Part shown: in pieces, positions 44,734 to 53,061 of the stretch
How the letters are laid out: each line of letters starts with the position of its first letter
Numbering within the stretch: the stretch's first letter is position 1
Assembly: GCF_014283215.1 (NCBI RefSeq)
Contig: NZ_JACOMF010000001.1
Coordinates: 186,001-250,000 of the forward strand
From: Siccirubricoccus deserti
Lineage (GTDB): Bacteria; Pseudomonadota; Alphaproteobacteria; Acetobacterales; Acetobacteraceae
Direction: 5' to 3'
Length of the DNA stretch: 64,000 nt
The notes under the pieces: generated by a model
The model's input: only the letters and a program-made list of their open reading frames with translations
Database searches by the model: none
Told to the model about the DNA's origin: nothing
Made by a program: the position numbers and the translations under genes

Positions 44734-45995
44734 GCGCCGTACTCCGCCGCGAAGCGCTGCGCCACCGCGCAGGCCTGCTGAAAATCCTCGATCCGCATGG
44801 CTTCCTTTGGGTTGTGACTGCCGTTCTGGTTGCGCACGAAGAGCATGCCGGACGGCACGCCAGCCTGCGCGAAGGCCGCCGCGTCATGGCCGCCGCCGGA
44901 CGCCATGACGAGGTGGGGAATCGCCAGCACCTCCGCCGCGCGCTGCAGCGCCGCCTGCACACCCGCATCCATCGGGCTGGCGCGGCTGCCGCCCTCGGCG
45001 CCCAGCTCGAAGCGCACGCCGCGCCGTGCCTCGATCTCCGCCACCTTATCGTGGAGCAGCTCGAACAGCGCGTCGCAGCTGTGCAGGTCGAGGCTGCGCA
45101 CATCCAACTGGAAATGCGCCTCGCCGGGGATCTTGGTGAAGCCGGCCTCGGCGGTGGTCGCCAGGGTGCAGAAGGTGCAGACCATGCGATGGCCCCGCGC
45201 CTCCATCCGGCACCAGGCCTCATCCAGCGCCACCGCCAGCTCGGCCAGGGCAATCGCCGCGTCGCGGCGGTACTTCCGCGGCGTGCCGCCGGAATGGTTG
45301 TACTCGCCGAGGACCCGCCCGGCGCGGAGGCGCCGGCTGCCGGGGATGCCGGTGACAATGCCGACCGGGATCTGCTCGGCATCCAGCACCGGCCCCTGCT
45401 CGATATGCACTTCCAGAAAGGCGGCGACGTCATCCGGGCCGATCGCGCGCTTGCCGGCGGCGGCGAAGCCCGGGTCGAAGCCCTCCTCGCGCATGTGCTC
45501 GGCGAGGGTCCGGCCGCTGTCGCTGCGCCGCACCTCCAGCTCCTCCGGCTTGAGCATGCCGAGGGCGCCGCGGCTGCCGGGGTAGGAGGTGGGGAACCAG
45601 GCCCCCGCCTCCTCGGCCCGGATCGCCATCACCGTCACGTCGCGCGCCGGGGTGAAGCCGGCGCGCCGCATGCCGGCGACCGCCGCCAGCCCGGCCAGCA
45701 CCCCGGCGGCGCCGTCGAAGTTGCCGCCCTGCTGCACGCTGTCGAGGTGGCTGCCAAGGATCACCCGCTTCGCCGCCCGGTCGGCGCCGGGCAGGGTGAC
45801 ATAGAGGTTGCCGATCGGGTCGACCCTGTGCTCCAGCCCCAGCGCCTGGGCGGTCTCCGTCACCAGCGCATGCGCCATGCGCTCGCCCGGGCCATAGGCC
45901 TCGCGGGTGATGCCGACGCCGTCGAAGCTCTTCGCTTGCAACTCGGCGAAGAGCCGTTCCGCGAGTTCGACGTCAGGCGTGAGGTTGGGCAGCAT
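44730..45995 (-). CDS. M20-family Zn-dependent amidohydrolase (N-carbamoyl-amino-acid hydrolase type, HyuC-like)
   Basis: 421 residues; the ATG at 45995 has GGAAAGG upstream, better than the TTG one codon earlier. Metal ligands of the N-carbamoyl-L-amino acid hydrolase/allantoate amidohydrolase family: GSHLDSVQQGGNFDGAAGVL, RAEEAGAWFP, AFLEVHIEQGPVLD and MASGGGHDAAAFAQ. It should release the amino acid, CO2 and ammonia from an N-carbamoyl compound, the natural product of hydantoin ring opening by the HyuA/HyuB that follow. GTGA overlap with hyuA. Confidence 0.85.
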   Translation of the reverse strand: MLPNLTPDVELAERLFAELQAKSFDGVGITREAYGPGERMAHALVTETAQALGLEHRVDPIGNLYVTLPGADRAAKRVILGSHLDSVQQGGNFDGAAGVLAGLAAVAGMRRAGFTPARDVTVMAIRAEEAGAWFPTSYPGSRGALGMLKPEELEVRRSDSGRTLAEHMREEGFDPGFAAAGKRAIGPDDVAAFLEVHIEQGPVLDAEQIPVGIVTGIPGSRRLRAGRVLGEYNHSGGTPRKYRRDAAIALAELAVALDEAWCRMEARGHRMVCTFCTLATTAEAGFTKIPGEAHFQLDVRSLDLHSCDALFELLHDKVAEIEARRGVRFELGAEGGSRASPMDAGVQAALQRAAEVLAIPHLVMASGGGHDAAAFAQAGVPSGMLFVRNQNGSHNPKEAMRIEDFQQACAVAQRFAAEYGA

Positions 45996-46052
45996 CAAGA
46001 GCCTTTCCGTTGAGCAGGTGCCAACCGAAGGCCCTGCGGCCTCCGGTGGCGG

Positions 46053-46844
46053 TCACACCATTCCGCGCACGCGTCCGCCATCGACGCGGATCATGCTGCC
46101 GGTGATATAGCCGCCCTTCTCGCTAGCAAGAAACGCGCCCATCGGCCCGTAGTCCTCCGGAACGCCCAGCCGGCCGGCGGGAATCTCCTTCGCCGCCTGT
46201 GCCAGCGCCTCCTCGAAGCTGATGTTGAGCTGCTGGGCGCGCTTCGTCGTGGTCTGGGTCACCCGGTCGGTCTGGATGGTCCCGGGGGCCAGGACGTTCA
46301 TCGTCACCCCATCCTTCGCCACCTCGCCGGACAGCGTCTTCAGCCAGCCCCAGATCGAGGCGCGCAGCGTGTTGGACAGCGCCAGGGTTGGGATCGGATG
46401 CTGCATGCCGGTGCTGCCGACGACGATGATCCGCCCCCAGCCGCGCTGCCGCATCGCCGGCAGCAGCCGGTTGGTGATGCGGATCGGCGAGGCGACGATG
46501 TGCTGGAACCATTCGAGCAGCGCCGCGTCGGTGATCTCGGCGGCGGTGCAGGGCGGCGGGCCGCCATGGTTCAGCACCAGGATGTCGATGCCGCCCAGCG
46601 CCTTCTCGGCGGCATCGGCCAGCCGGTCCATGTCGGCGCCGTTCGCCACATCGGCGACGATGCCACTGGCGCTGGCAGCGCCCTTCGCCTTCAGCGCCGC
46701 CGCGGCCTCATCCAGCCGGCCCTGGTCGCGGCCGCTGATCACCACCGAGGCACCCTCGCCCGCCAGTGCATCGGCGATGGAACGGCCCAGGCCCTTGGTT
46801 CCGCCCATCACCAGGGCGCGGCGGCCCTTTAATCCGAGATCCAT
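46053..46844 (-). CDS. SDR-family protein lacking the canonical YxxxK motif
   Basis: 263 residues from the ATG at 46844. The Rossmann motif GRRALVMGGTKGLGRSIADA and the NAG-like strand VLNHGGPP are clear. The active-site region reads VGSTGMQHPIPTLALSNTLR, so the serine is present but where SDRs have YxxxK it has leucine and other residues. The ALSNTLR pattern is recalled from a subgroup annotated as FabG-like oxidoreductases. It is first in the operon, 57 bases before hyuC, and may oxidise or reduce a pathway intermediate or bind it. Confidence 0.8.
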   Translation of the reverse strand: MDLGLKGRRALVMGGTKGLGRSIADALAGEGASVVISGRDQGRLDEAAAALKAKGAASASGIVADVANGADMDRLADAAEKALGGIDILVLNHGGPPPCTAAEITDAALLEWFQHIVASPIRITNRLLPAMRQRGWGRIIVVGSTGMQHPIPTLALSNTLRASIWGWLKTLSGEVAKDGVTMNVLAPGTIQTDRVTQTTTKRAQQLNISFEEALAQAAKEIPAGRLGVPEDYGPMGAFLASEKGGYITGSMIRVDGGRVRGMV

Positions 46845-47003
46845 GGTCTCTACTCCCCTCCGGTCGGCGGACCCTGCCCGCGGCGGCGGCGCAACACAAG
46901 GGAGGGCGGCGCCGCGACGAGGGTCGCTGCGGCGCCGCCTCCCCGCGGCTGCCAAGCCCGGCCGGGACTGCTAGAAGTCCAGCAGAAACCCGGAGGCGTC
47001 CCC

Positions 47004-47981
47004 ATGGCCAAACCCGTCCTGCTCGTCACCCGCAAGCTGCCCGAGGCCATCGAGGCGCGCGCCGCGCGCGACTACGACGCCAGGCTCAATCCGCAGGACG
47101 AGCCCTGGTCGAGCGACGGCGCCGAGATCGCCCGCCGGGCGACCGCGGCCGGTGCCGCCGGCATCCTCGGCGCGGCGGGGGACAGGCTGGACGCCGCCTG
47201 CATCAACGCCCTGCCCGCGTCGGTGAAGGTCATCGCCACCTTCAGCGTCGGCTTCGACCACATCGACATCGCCGCTGCCAAGGCGCGCGGCATCGCGGTG
47301 GTGAACACGCCGGAAGTGCTGAGCTTCGCCACCGCCGAATGCGCCTTCACCCTGATGCTGATGGCCGCCCGCCGGGCCGGCGAGGGCGAGCGCATGGTGC
47401 GTGCCGGGCAATGGAAGGGCTGGGCGCCGACCCAGCTCATGGGCGTGACGCTGGAGGGCAAGAAGCTAGGCATCCTCGGCTTCGGCCGGATCGGGCGGGA
47501 ACTGGCGGCGATGGCGCGCGGCTTCCGCATGGAGATCCACTACCGCGACATCCAGAAGCTGCCACCCGAGGTCGAGCAGGGCGCGATCTATCACGACAGC
47601 GAGGACAGCTTCCTCGGCACGATCGATATCATTTCCATGCATGTGCCCGGCGGCGACGCCAACCGCCACTGGCTGAACGCCGCGCGACTCGCGAAAATGA
47701 AGCCCGGCAGCATCGTGGTGAACAGCGGCCGCGGCGTCTCGGTGCACGACGACTCGCTGATCGCGGCGCTGAAGTCCGGCCATATCCGCGCCGCCGGCCT
47801 CGATGTCTACGACGGCGAGCCGAAGGTGAACCCGGGCTACCTGACACTCGAGAATGTCGCGCTGCTGCCGCATCTCGGCAGCGCCACCATCGAGGTGCGC
47901 GACGCCATGGGCAACCGGGCGTTGGAGAACCTCGACGCGGTGCTGCTGCACCATACGGCGCCGCCGCATCGGGTGGCGTAG
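47004..47981 (+). CDS. D-isomer-specific 2-hydroxyacid dehydrogenase
   Basis: 325 residues. ATFSVGFDHIDIAAAKARGI, VNTPEVLSFATAECAFTLML and the NAD motif LGILGFGRIGRELAAMARGF are typical of glyoxylate/hydroxypyruvate reductases. Catalytic residues: arginine in VNSGRGVSV, glutamate in VYDGEPKVNP and histidine in LLPHLGSAT. It reduces glyoxylate or hydroxypyruvate to the D-hydroxy acid or the reverse. It is divergent from the SDR operon (159 bp). Closeness to glcD-glcE suggests glyoxylate metabolism, by inference. Confidence 0.87.
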   Translation: MAKPVLLVTRKLPEAIEARAARDYDARLNPQDEPWSSDGAEIARRATAAGAAGILGAAGDRLDAACINALPASVKVIATFSVGFDHIDIAAAKARGIAVVNTPEVLSFATAECAFTLMLMAARRAGEGERMVRAGQWKGWAPTQLMGVTLEGKKLGILGFGRIGRELAAMARGFRMEIHYRDIQKLPPEVEQGAIYHDSEDSFLGTIDIISMHVPGGDANRHWLNAARLAKMKPGSIVVNSGRGVSVHDDSLIAALKSGHIRAAGLDVYDGEPKVNPGYLTLENVALLPHLGSATIEVRDAMGNRALENLDAVLLHHTAPPHRVA

Positions 47982-48032
47982 CCGGGGCTTTCAGCCATCG
48001 CCACCATGGAACGCTTTCCGGAAGGGACCGAC

Positions 48033-48986
48033 ATGCGCATGACCCGCCGTGCCTTGCTTGCCGCCGCACTCGCCGCCCCGGCCCTGGCCGGCACCGCCGC
48101 CGCCCAGGCGCCGGCCGCGGCCCCGGCGCAGCAGGCGCCCGGCTACTACCGCTTCAAGGTCGGCGGCTTCACCGTCACCACTGTCTACGACGGCTACAAC
48201 CGTCGCCAGGTCCAGGGGCTGGTCCGCAACGCCCCGGTCGAGCAGGTGCAGGCGGTGCTGTCGGAAAGCTTCCTGCCCACCGCCACCTATGACGGTCCCT
48301 ATACCGTCACCTTCATCGACACCGGGCGGCAGCTCATTGCCTTCGACACCGGCACCGGCGGCCAGATGGCGCCGACCGCGGGGCTGCTGCCGGCCAATAT
48401 GGCGGCGGCCGGGCTGGACCCGGCCAAGGTCGATCTGGTGGTCATCACCCATTGCCACCAGGACCACATCCATGGGCTGACGACGCGCGACGGCGCCGCT
48501 TTCTTCGCCAATGCCGAGGTGGCGGTGCCCAAGGCGGAATGGGCCTGGTGGAGCGACCCCACCAATGAAAGCCGCAGCCCGCAGGGCCAGCGGGTGAACT
48601 TCGCCAATGTCGCCCGCCGCTTCGCCCCCTACCGCGACCGGCTACGCCGCTACGCGCCGGGGGCGGAGCTGGCGCCGGGGCTGCGGGCGGTGGCGGCACC
48701 GGGCCATACGCCGGGCCACAGCCTGGTGCATGTGGCCGATGGTGGGGCGCAGCTGATGCTGCTGGCCGACACCACCCACCGCCCGGAGCTCTTCGTTCGC
48801 CGCCCCGGCCTGCATTCGCTGTTCGACTTCGACGCGGAGATGGCCGAGCAGACCCGCCGGCGGGTGCTGGACCAGGTGGCGACGGATCGGGTGCAGGTGA
48901 TCGGCTACCACTTTCCCTTCCCCGCCGTCGGGCACATCGCCCGCGAGCCGGAAGGCTACCGCTACATCGCCAACGCCTGGTCGTAG
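48033..48986 (+). CDS. Secreted metallo-beta-lactamase-fold hydrolase
   Basis: 317 residues from the ATG at 48033 (GGAAGGGACCGAC upstream); an ATG at 48006 is less likely. MRMTRRALLAAALAAPALAG is an export signal ending around AAA-Q. The metal motif ITHCHQDHIHGL supplies HxHxDH; further ligands lie in APGHTPGHSLVH and LLADTTHRP, and a last histidine in GYHFPFPAVGHI. This is a periplasmic hydrolase of the MBL fold. The substrate could be a lactone, thioester or beta-lactam; a true class B beta-lactamase is not indicated. Confidence 0.85.
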   Translation: MRMTRRALLAAALAAPALAGTAAAQAPAAAPAQQAPGYYRFKVGGFTVTTVYDGYNRRQVQGLVRNAPVEQVQAVLSESFLPTATYDGPYTVTFIDTGRQLIAFDTGTGGQMAPTAGLLPANMAAAGLDPAKVDLVVITHCHQDHIHGLTTRDGAAFFANAEVAVPKAEWAWWSDPTNESRSPQGQRVNFANVARRFAPYRDRLRRYAPGAELAPGLRAVAAPGHTPGHSLVHVADGGAQLMLLADTTHRPELFVRRPGLHSLFDFDAEMAEQTRRRVLDQVATDRVQVIGYHFPFPAVGHIAREPEGYRYIANAWS

Positions 48987-49043
48987 AAGAACACACGGCG
49001 GCGCCGGCTTCGCCACCAGCATCCGGCGGCAGATCGCCACGGT

Positions 49044-49078
49044 CAGCGGCCCGGCCGGTCAATCCGACCGGGCCGCTG
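49044..49078. terminator. Strong hairpin between convergent MBL and glcE genes
   Basis: CAGCGGCCCGG (49044-49054) pairs perfectly with CCGGGCCGCTG (49068-49078) around 13 bases; an alternative fold pairs CGGTC with GACCG inside. The genes on both sides end here, so it probably stops both transcripts. No T run is present. Confidence 0.6.
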
Positions 49079-49095
49079 GCAAACGGCAGACGGGT

Positions 49096-50280
49096 CTAGA
49101 GCCCGGCCCGCATCCGCCCGGGGTTGAGCACGCCGCGCGGGTCCATCACCGCCTTCACCCGGCGGCCGATCTCGGCCAGCGCCGGCGGCTCCGGCGACAG
49201 TACTTCCACTGCCGCGCGCAGCGGCTCCGGCGCGCGGAACAGGGTGAAGCTGCCGCCCGCGGCCGTGGCGGCGGCGATCACGTTGGCATGGGCCGCCGCG
49301 GTTGCCGGCCCGGCCAGCCAGACCAGCCCACCGCCCCAGTCCAGCAACGCCTGGCCGAAGCCGGTAGCGGCGACCACCCCGGGCCCGGCGCTGGGCTGGA
49401 CCGAGACCCGCCAGACCGCCTGCTCCGCCGTGGCGCCGAGCGGCTCGGCATCGCGCACCGCACGCCACAGGGCGCGGCTCTCGGCATCGCCGATCAACGC
49501 CACCTCGCCGAACCGGGCAAGCTCGTCCCGCAGGCGGACGCTGCGGTAGGCGACAGACTCGGGAAGCTCCTCCAGCCGCAGGATCGCCAGTGGCCCACCC
49601 AGCCCCACGCCGCCCTGCGGCAGCAGCGCCGCGCCGGTCACGCCGAAGGGGCTGCCGAGCCCGGCCGAGAGCACCCGCACCCCATCCGCGAGATCCGCCA
49701 CCCGCACCGCGATAGTGCCGGTCGCGGACGGCGCCGGCAGCACCTTCAGGGTGATCTCGGTCAGCACGCCGAGGGTGCCATGCGCCCCGGTCAGCAGCTT
49801 GCAGAGATCGAGGCCGGTGACGTTCTTCAGCACCCGCCCACCGCTGCGGAACACCTCCCCCCGCCCGTTGACCGCGCGGATGCCCATGACATGGTCGCGG
49901 GTGGCGCCGCCGGTGATGCGGCGCGGGCCGGAGAGGTTGGTGGCAACGATGCCGCCGAGGCTCGCCGGCCCGGCGCTGCCGAACAGCGCGGCGAGATCCG
50001 GCGGCTCGGCAATCAGGTGCTGGCCGTGCTCGGCCAGTGCCGCCTCGATCTCCGGCAGCGGCGTGCCGGCCCAGGCGGCGATGATCAGCTCCTGCGGCTT
50101 GTAGAGGGTGATGCCCGAGAGGTTGCGCAGCGTGAGGCCGCGCGCCGCCTGCACCGGGCGCAGCAGCCCGCGCTTGCTGCCGCGCCCCTCGATGCCGAGC
50201 GGCACCCCCTCCGCCGCCGCGGCGGCGACGGCGGCGGCGACCCCGGCCTCGGTGTCCGGCGCCAGGAAGCTCGCGCTCAT
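49096..50280 (-). CDS. glcE: Glycolate oxidase FAD-binding subunit GlcE
   Basis: 394 residues from the ATG at 50280, overlapping the glcD stop as ATGA. GIEGRGSKRGLLRPVQAARG and LYKPQELIIAAWAGTPLPEI form the FAD-binding start, followed by PASLGGIVATNLSGPRRITG and VFRSGGRVLKNVTGLDLCKL. It ends MDPRGVLNPGRMRAGL, as GlcE does. It forms the glycolate dehydrogenase complex with GlcD and the iron-sulfur subunit GlcF. No glcF follows; the next gene is unrelated and on the other strand. Confidence 0.9.
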   Translation of the reverse strand: MSASFLAPDTEAGVAAAVAAAAAEGVPLGIEGRGSKRGLLRPVQAARGLTLRNLSGITLYKPQELIIAAWAGTPLPEIEAALAEHGQHLIAEPPDLAALFGSAGPASLGGIVATNLSGPRRITGGATRDHVMGIRAVNGRGEVFRSGGRVLKNVTGLDLCKLLTGAHGTLGVLTEITLKVLPAPSATGTIAVRVADLADGVRVLSAGLGSPFGVTGAALLPQGGVGLGGPLAILRLEELPESVAYRSVRLRDELARFGEVALIGDAESRALWRAVRDAEPLGATAEQAVWRVSVQPSAGPGVVAATGFGQALLDWGGGLVWLAGPATAAAHANVIAAATAAGGSFTLFRAPEPLRAAVEVLSPEPPALAEIGRRVKAVMDPRGVLNPGRMRAGL

Positions 50281-51737
50281 GCCGCCCGCGGCAGGGCGGC
50301 GGGGGCGACCGCGGGGTTGCCCTCCAGCGGGAAGACCTTGGCCGGGTTCAGCAGCCACCCGGGGTCGAAGGCCGCCTTGATGGCGCGCTGCTGGTCCAGC
50401 TCGGCGGCGGTGAATTGCACGCCCATCAGGTCGCGCTTCTCGACGCCGACGCCATGCTCGCCTGTCAGGCAGCCGCCGACCTCGACGCAAAGCTTCAGGA
50501 TCTCGGCGCCGAAGCGCTCCGCCTTGTGGAAGCTCTCCGGATTGTTGGCGTCGAACATGATCAGCGGGTGGAGGTTGCCGTCGCCGGCGTGGAAGACATT
50601 GGCGACCTGCAGCCCGTATTCCGCCGACATCTCGCCGATGCGCTTCAGCACGAAGGGCAGCTCCCCGGTCGGGATGGTGCCGTCCATGCAGAGGTAGTCG
50701 GGGCTGATCCGGCCGACCGCGCCGAAGGCGCCCTTGCGGCCCTTCCAGATCGCCAGGGATTCCTCGGCGGTCTGGGCGACCTTCAGGCTGATCGGGTCGA
50801 AGCGGTTGCAGATCTCCTTCAGCTTGCCGAGCAGCAGATCCTGCTCCGCCTCGCTGCCCTCGACCTCGATGATCAGCATGGCCTCGGCATCCAGCGGGTA
50901 GCCGGCATGGGCGAAGGCCTCGCAGGCGTGGATGCAGGGCCTGTCCATGAACTCCAGCGCCACCGGGATGATGCCGGAGCCGATGATGGCATCCACCGCC
51001 TGGCCGGCGATCTCGATGCCCTTGAATGCGGCCAGCATGGCACGCTGACCCTCGGCGCTGCGCAGGATGCGGACGGTGACCTCGGTGACCACCGCCAGCA
51101 TCCCCTCGCTGCCCGTCAGCAGCCCAAGCCAGTCATAGCCCGCGGCATCCAGATGGCGGCCACCGATGTCGATGACCTCGCCGGCCATCGTCACCACCTT
51201 CAGGCCGAGCAGGTTGTTGGCGGTGACGCCGTATTTCAGGCAATGCGCGCCGCCGGAGTTCATCCCAACATTGCCGCCAATCATGCAGGCGAGTTGGCTG
51301 GAGGGGTCGGGGGCATAGAAGAAGCCGTCGGCCGAGACATGGTTGGTGATGCCGAGGTTGGTGACCCCGGCCTCCACCACCGCCAGGCGATTGTCGTAGT
51401 CGACCTCGAGGATCCGGTTCATCCGCATCAGCCCGAGCACCACCGCATCGGCCAGCGGCAGCGCCCCCCCGGAGAGCGAGGTGCCGGCGCCGCGCGGCAC
51501 CACCCGCACCCCCATGGCGTGGCAGAGCCGCAGCACCGCGGCAACCTGCTCCGTGCTGGTCGGCAGCACCACCGCCAGCGGCGGCTGGCGATAGGCGGAG
51601 AGCCCGTCGGTCTCATAGGGCTTGAGGCGCAGCGTCTCGCTGATCACGCCTTCGCCCGGGACAATGGCGCGAAGCGCCGCGACGATCTCGGCACGGCGGG
51701 CCATCACCTCGGCCTTGGGTTCGGGCAGCCGGATCAT
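50277..51737 (-). CDS. glcD: Glycolate oxidase FAD-linked subunit GlcD
   Basis: 486 residues. PLAVVLPTSTEQVAAVLRLC, VPRGAGTSLSGGALPLADAV and IGGNVGMNSGGAHCLKYGVT are the VAO-type FAD-binding blocks; NVFHAGDGNLHPLIMFD and CLTGEHGVGVEKRDLM complete the catalytic domain. It oxidises glycolate, or D-lactate or a related 2-hydroxyacid, to the oxo acid. GAGGGAG precedes the ATG. It is co-transcribed with glcE, but glcF is missing from the unit. Confidence 0.92.
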   Translation of the reverse strand: MIRLPEPKAEVMARRAEIVAALRAIVPGEGVISETLRLKPYETDGLSAYRQPPLAVVLPTSTEQVAAVLRLCHAMGVRVVPRGAGTSLSGGALPLADAVVLGLMRMNRILEVDYDNRLAVVEAGVTNLGITNHVSADGFFYAPDPSSQLACMIGGNVGMNSGGAHCLKYGVTANNLLGLKVVTMAGEVIDIGGRHLDAAGYDWLGLLTGSEGMLAVVTEVTVRILRSAEGQRAMLAAFKGIEIAGQAVDAIIGSGIIPVALEFMDRPCIHACEAFAHAGYPLDAEAMLIIEVEGSEAEQDLLLGKLKEICNRFDPISLKVAQTAEESLAIWKGRKGAFGAVGRISPDYLCMDGTIPTGELPFVLKRIGEMSAEYGLQVANVFHAGDGNLHPLIMFDANNPESFHKAERFGAEILKLCVEVGGCLTGEHGVGVEKRDLMGVQFTAAELDQQRAIKAAFDPGWLLNPAKVFPLEGNPAVAPAALPRAA

Positions 51738-51917
51738 GCTGGGACTCCCTCAGGAGGTGGGGATGGCAAGATGGGCCGGGCCGCCGTGACGGGCAAGGCG
51801 CGCTTGCCCCGGCGGCCCGGCACGGCCACTCTCCGCCGCGCCGCCAGGGGTGCCATCGGCGCCACCGCCGCAGTAATTATCCAGCAGACGCCGTCACCAC
51901 CCCGAGGGGAGAATTCC

Positions 51918-52274
51918 TTGCGCCCGCTTCGTCGCCTTTGCCTTGCCGCCCTGCTCTGCTGCCTCGCGCCGATCGCCCAGGCGCAGATCCGCGAGGGGCT
52001 CTATGCGATCGAGGGCAGCAATCCCGATGGCACAAGCTACTCCGGGAAATTCGCCCTGCAGCCGGGGCCGGCGGGCAGCTGGGTCGGCATCTGGCAGGTC
52101 GGGTCGGCGCGGGTCGCCGGGCTCGGGTTGATCGAGGGCGGGATCCTCGCCCTCTCCTTCGTCAACGAGGGCCGGCCCGGCATCGCCGCCTACCAGGTCG
52201 AGCCGGACGGCAAGTTGCGCGGCACCTGGACCACCGGCGGCGGCATGGGGTCGGAGATGCTGACGCCTGAATAG
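51918..52274 (+). CDS. Small secreted protein of unknown function
   Basis: 118 residues with a TTG start after GAGGGGAGAATTCC. LRPLRRLCLAALLCCLAPIA opens a Sec signal ending AQA-Q. The mature part (REGLYAIEGSNPDGTSYSGK, then WVGIWQVGSARVAGLGLIEG and AAYQVEPDGKLRGTW) resembles a conserved hypothetical family recalled from Acetobacteraceae, with a repeated beta-strand look. No enzymatic motif is seen. It probably works in the periplasm. Confidence 0.7.
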   Translation: MRPLRRLCLAALLCCLAPIAQAQIREGLYAIEGSNPDGTSYSGKFALQPGPAGSWVGIWQVGSARVAGLGLIEGGILALSFVNEGRPGIAAYQVEPDGKLRGTWTTGGGMGSEMLTPE

Positions 52275-52292
52275 GGAGGCGCCGAACACGCA

Positions 52293-52322
52293 AAGCCGCC
52301 GCGGCGGTGCCGGCGGCGGCTT
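52293..52322. terminator. Hairpin between the small secreted protein and rpmJ
   Basis: AAGCCGCCGC (52293-52302) pairs with GCGGCGGCTT (52313-52322), with an inner GGC/GCC pair. It sits between two convergent 3' ends; read on the minus strand it runs into TTTG. Probable two-way terminator. Confidence 0.6.
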
Positions 52323-52364
52323 GGTGGCCTCAATGCCCGGGCGTCATGGCCCAGGCGGCACGAT

Positions 52365-52490
52365 TCAGCCCTGGCGAGCCTTCAGCCGAGGGTTCTTCTT
52401 GTTCAGCACATAGAGCCGGCCGCGGCGGCGCACCACCACGCAGTTCTTGTCGCGCGTCTTCGCAGTCTTGAGGCTGTTGCGGATCTTCAT
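52365..52490 (-). CDS. rpmJ: Ribosomal protein L36
   Basis: 41 residues, [20 protein letters not shown] onward, ending [12 protein letters not shown]. This is the alphaproteobacterial-length L36, which ends KARQG and lacks the full zinc ribbon; only one cysteine remains. Its start codon was chosen because the protein matches the known N-terminus; a longer upstream frame is not real. A part of the large ribosomal subunit. It stands alone here, not in the spc operon, as is common for this form. Confidence 0.93.
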   Translation of the reverse strand: MKIRNSLKTAKTRDKNCVVVRRRGRLYVLNKKNPRLKARQG

Positions 52491-52593
52491 CGGACCAAAC
52501 CCTGGAGAGGCGGTGCGTCTAGGGGCGGCAGGCCGGGATGTCAACCGCAGCGGCCATGAGTGCCGCCTTCCCGGCCGCCTTTCTGCCGTTGCG

Positions 52594-52848
52594 TCACCGC
52601 TCGGCATGGCCATTCTGCAGGCAGAGCGTGTCCTTCAGCAACGCGATGCGCAGCCGTTCCAGCGCGTCCCGCAGCACCATTGCCGCCTCTTCGAATTGCT
52701 CGTTCGCGGCATCCTCCAGCAGGTGGTCGAGGCGGCGGATCAGGCTGCGCCGCCGGTTCATCAGGTTGAAGCCCGTCACCAGAAGCTCATCCGGCCACAA
52801 GGCGGCCTGTTCGGTCGCGCCTGGGGAGGGCTTGGTTCGCCGCGGCAT
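52594..52848 (-). CDS. Small conserved protein with UVR-like helical hairpin
   Basis: 84 residues from an ATG with GGAGGCGATCGG upstream, a strong ribosome binding site. The segment [20 protein letters not shown] resembles the UvrB/UvrC UVR motif, a helical hairpin for protein contacts, preceded by an arginine-rich helix ([16 protein letters not shown]). Function unknown; a role in nucleotide excision repair is only a guess. The 213-base region upstream, to 53061, holds no supported gene. Confidence 0.55.
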   Translation of the reverse strand: MPRRTKPSPGATEQAALWPDELLVTGFNLMNRRRSLIRRLDHLLEDAANEQFEEAAMVLRDALERLRIALLKDTLCLQNGHAER

Positions 52849-53061
52849 CCGATCGCCTCCGTAATCCTGCGTCGAGGGGTACGCGGCCAGAACAATCGAC
52901 GGTGGCCTGACGGGACGCAATCGCCACGGCCCGGAGCCGCGGCGAATCGGCGCGGTTTGACGCATTACTGACATAAGGGCGGAACGGGTTCCGCCTGCGT
53001 TCCGGAGCGGCATGGCGCTCTTCACGCAATCACTGCGGTGACAAGCGCCGGTTCGGCAGGC

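Noticed and set aside
48033-48986. Class B beta-lactamase (antibiotic resistance)
   Set aside because: Only the general MBL-fold metal motif is present; the sequence context matches other exported MBL hydrolases.
51918-52274. Starting the small secreted protein at an upstream codon of the long open frame
   Set aside because: The upstream frame is antisense to glcD; only the TTG at 51918 has a good ribosome binding site and gives a clean signal peptide.
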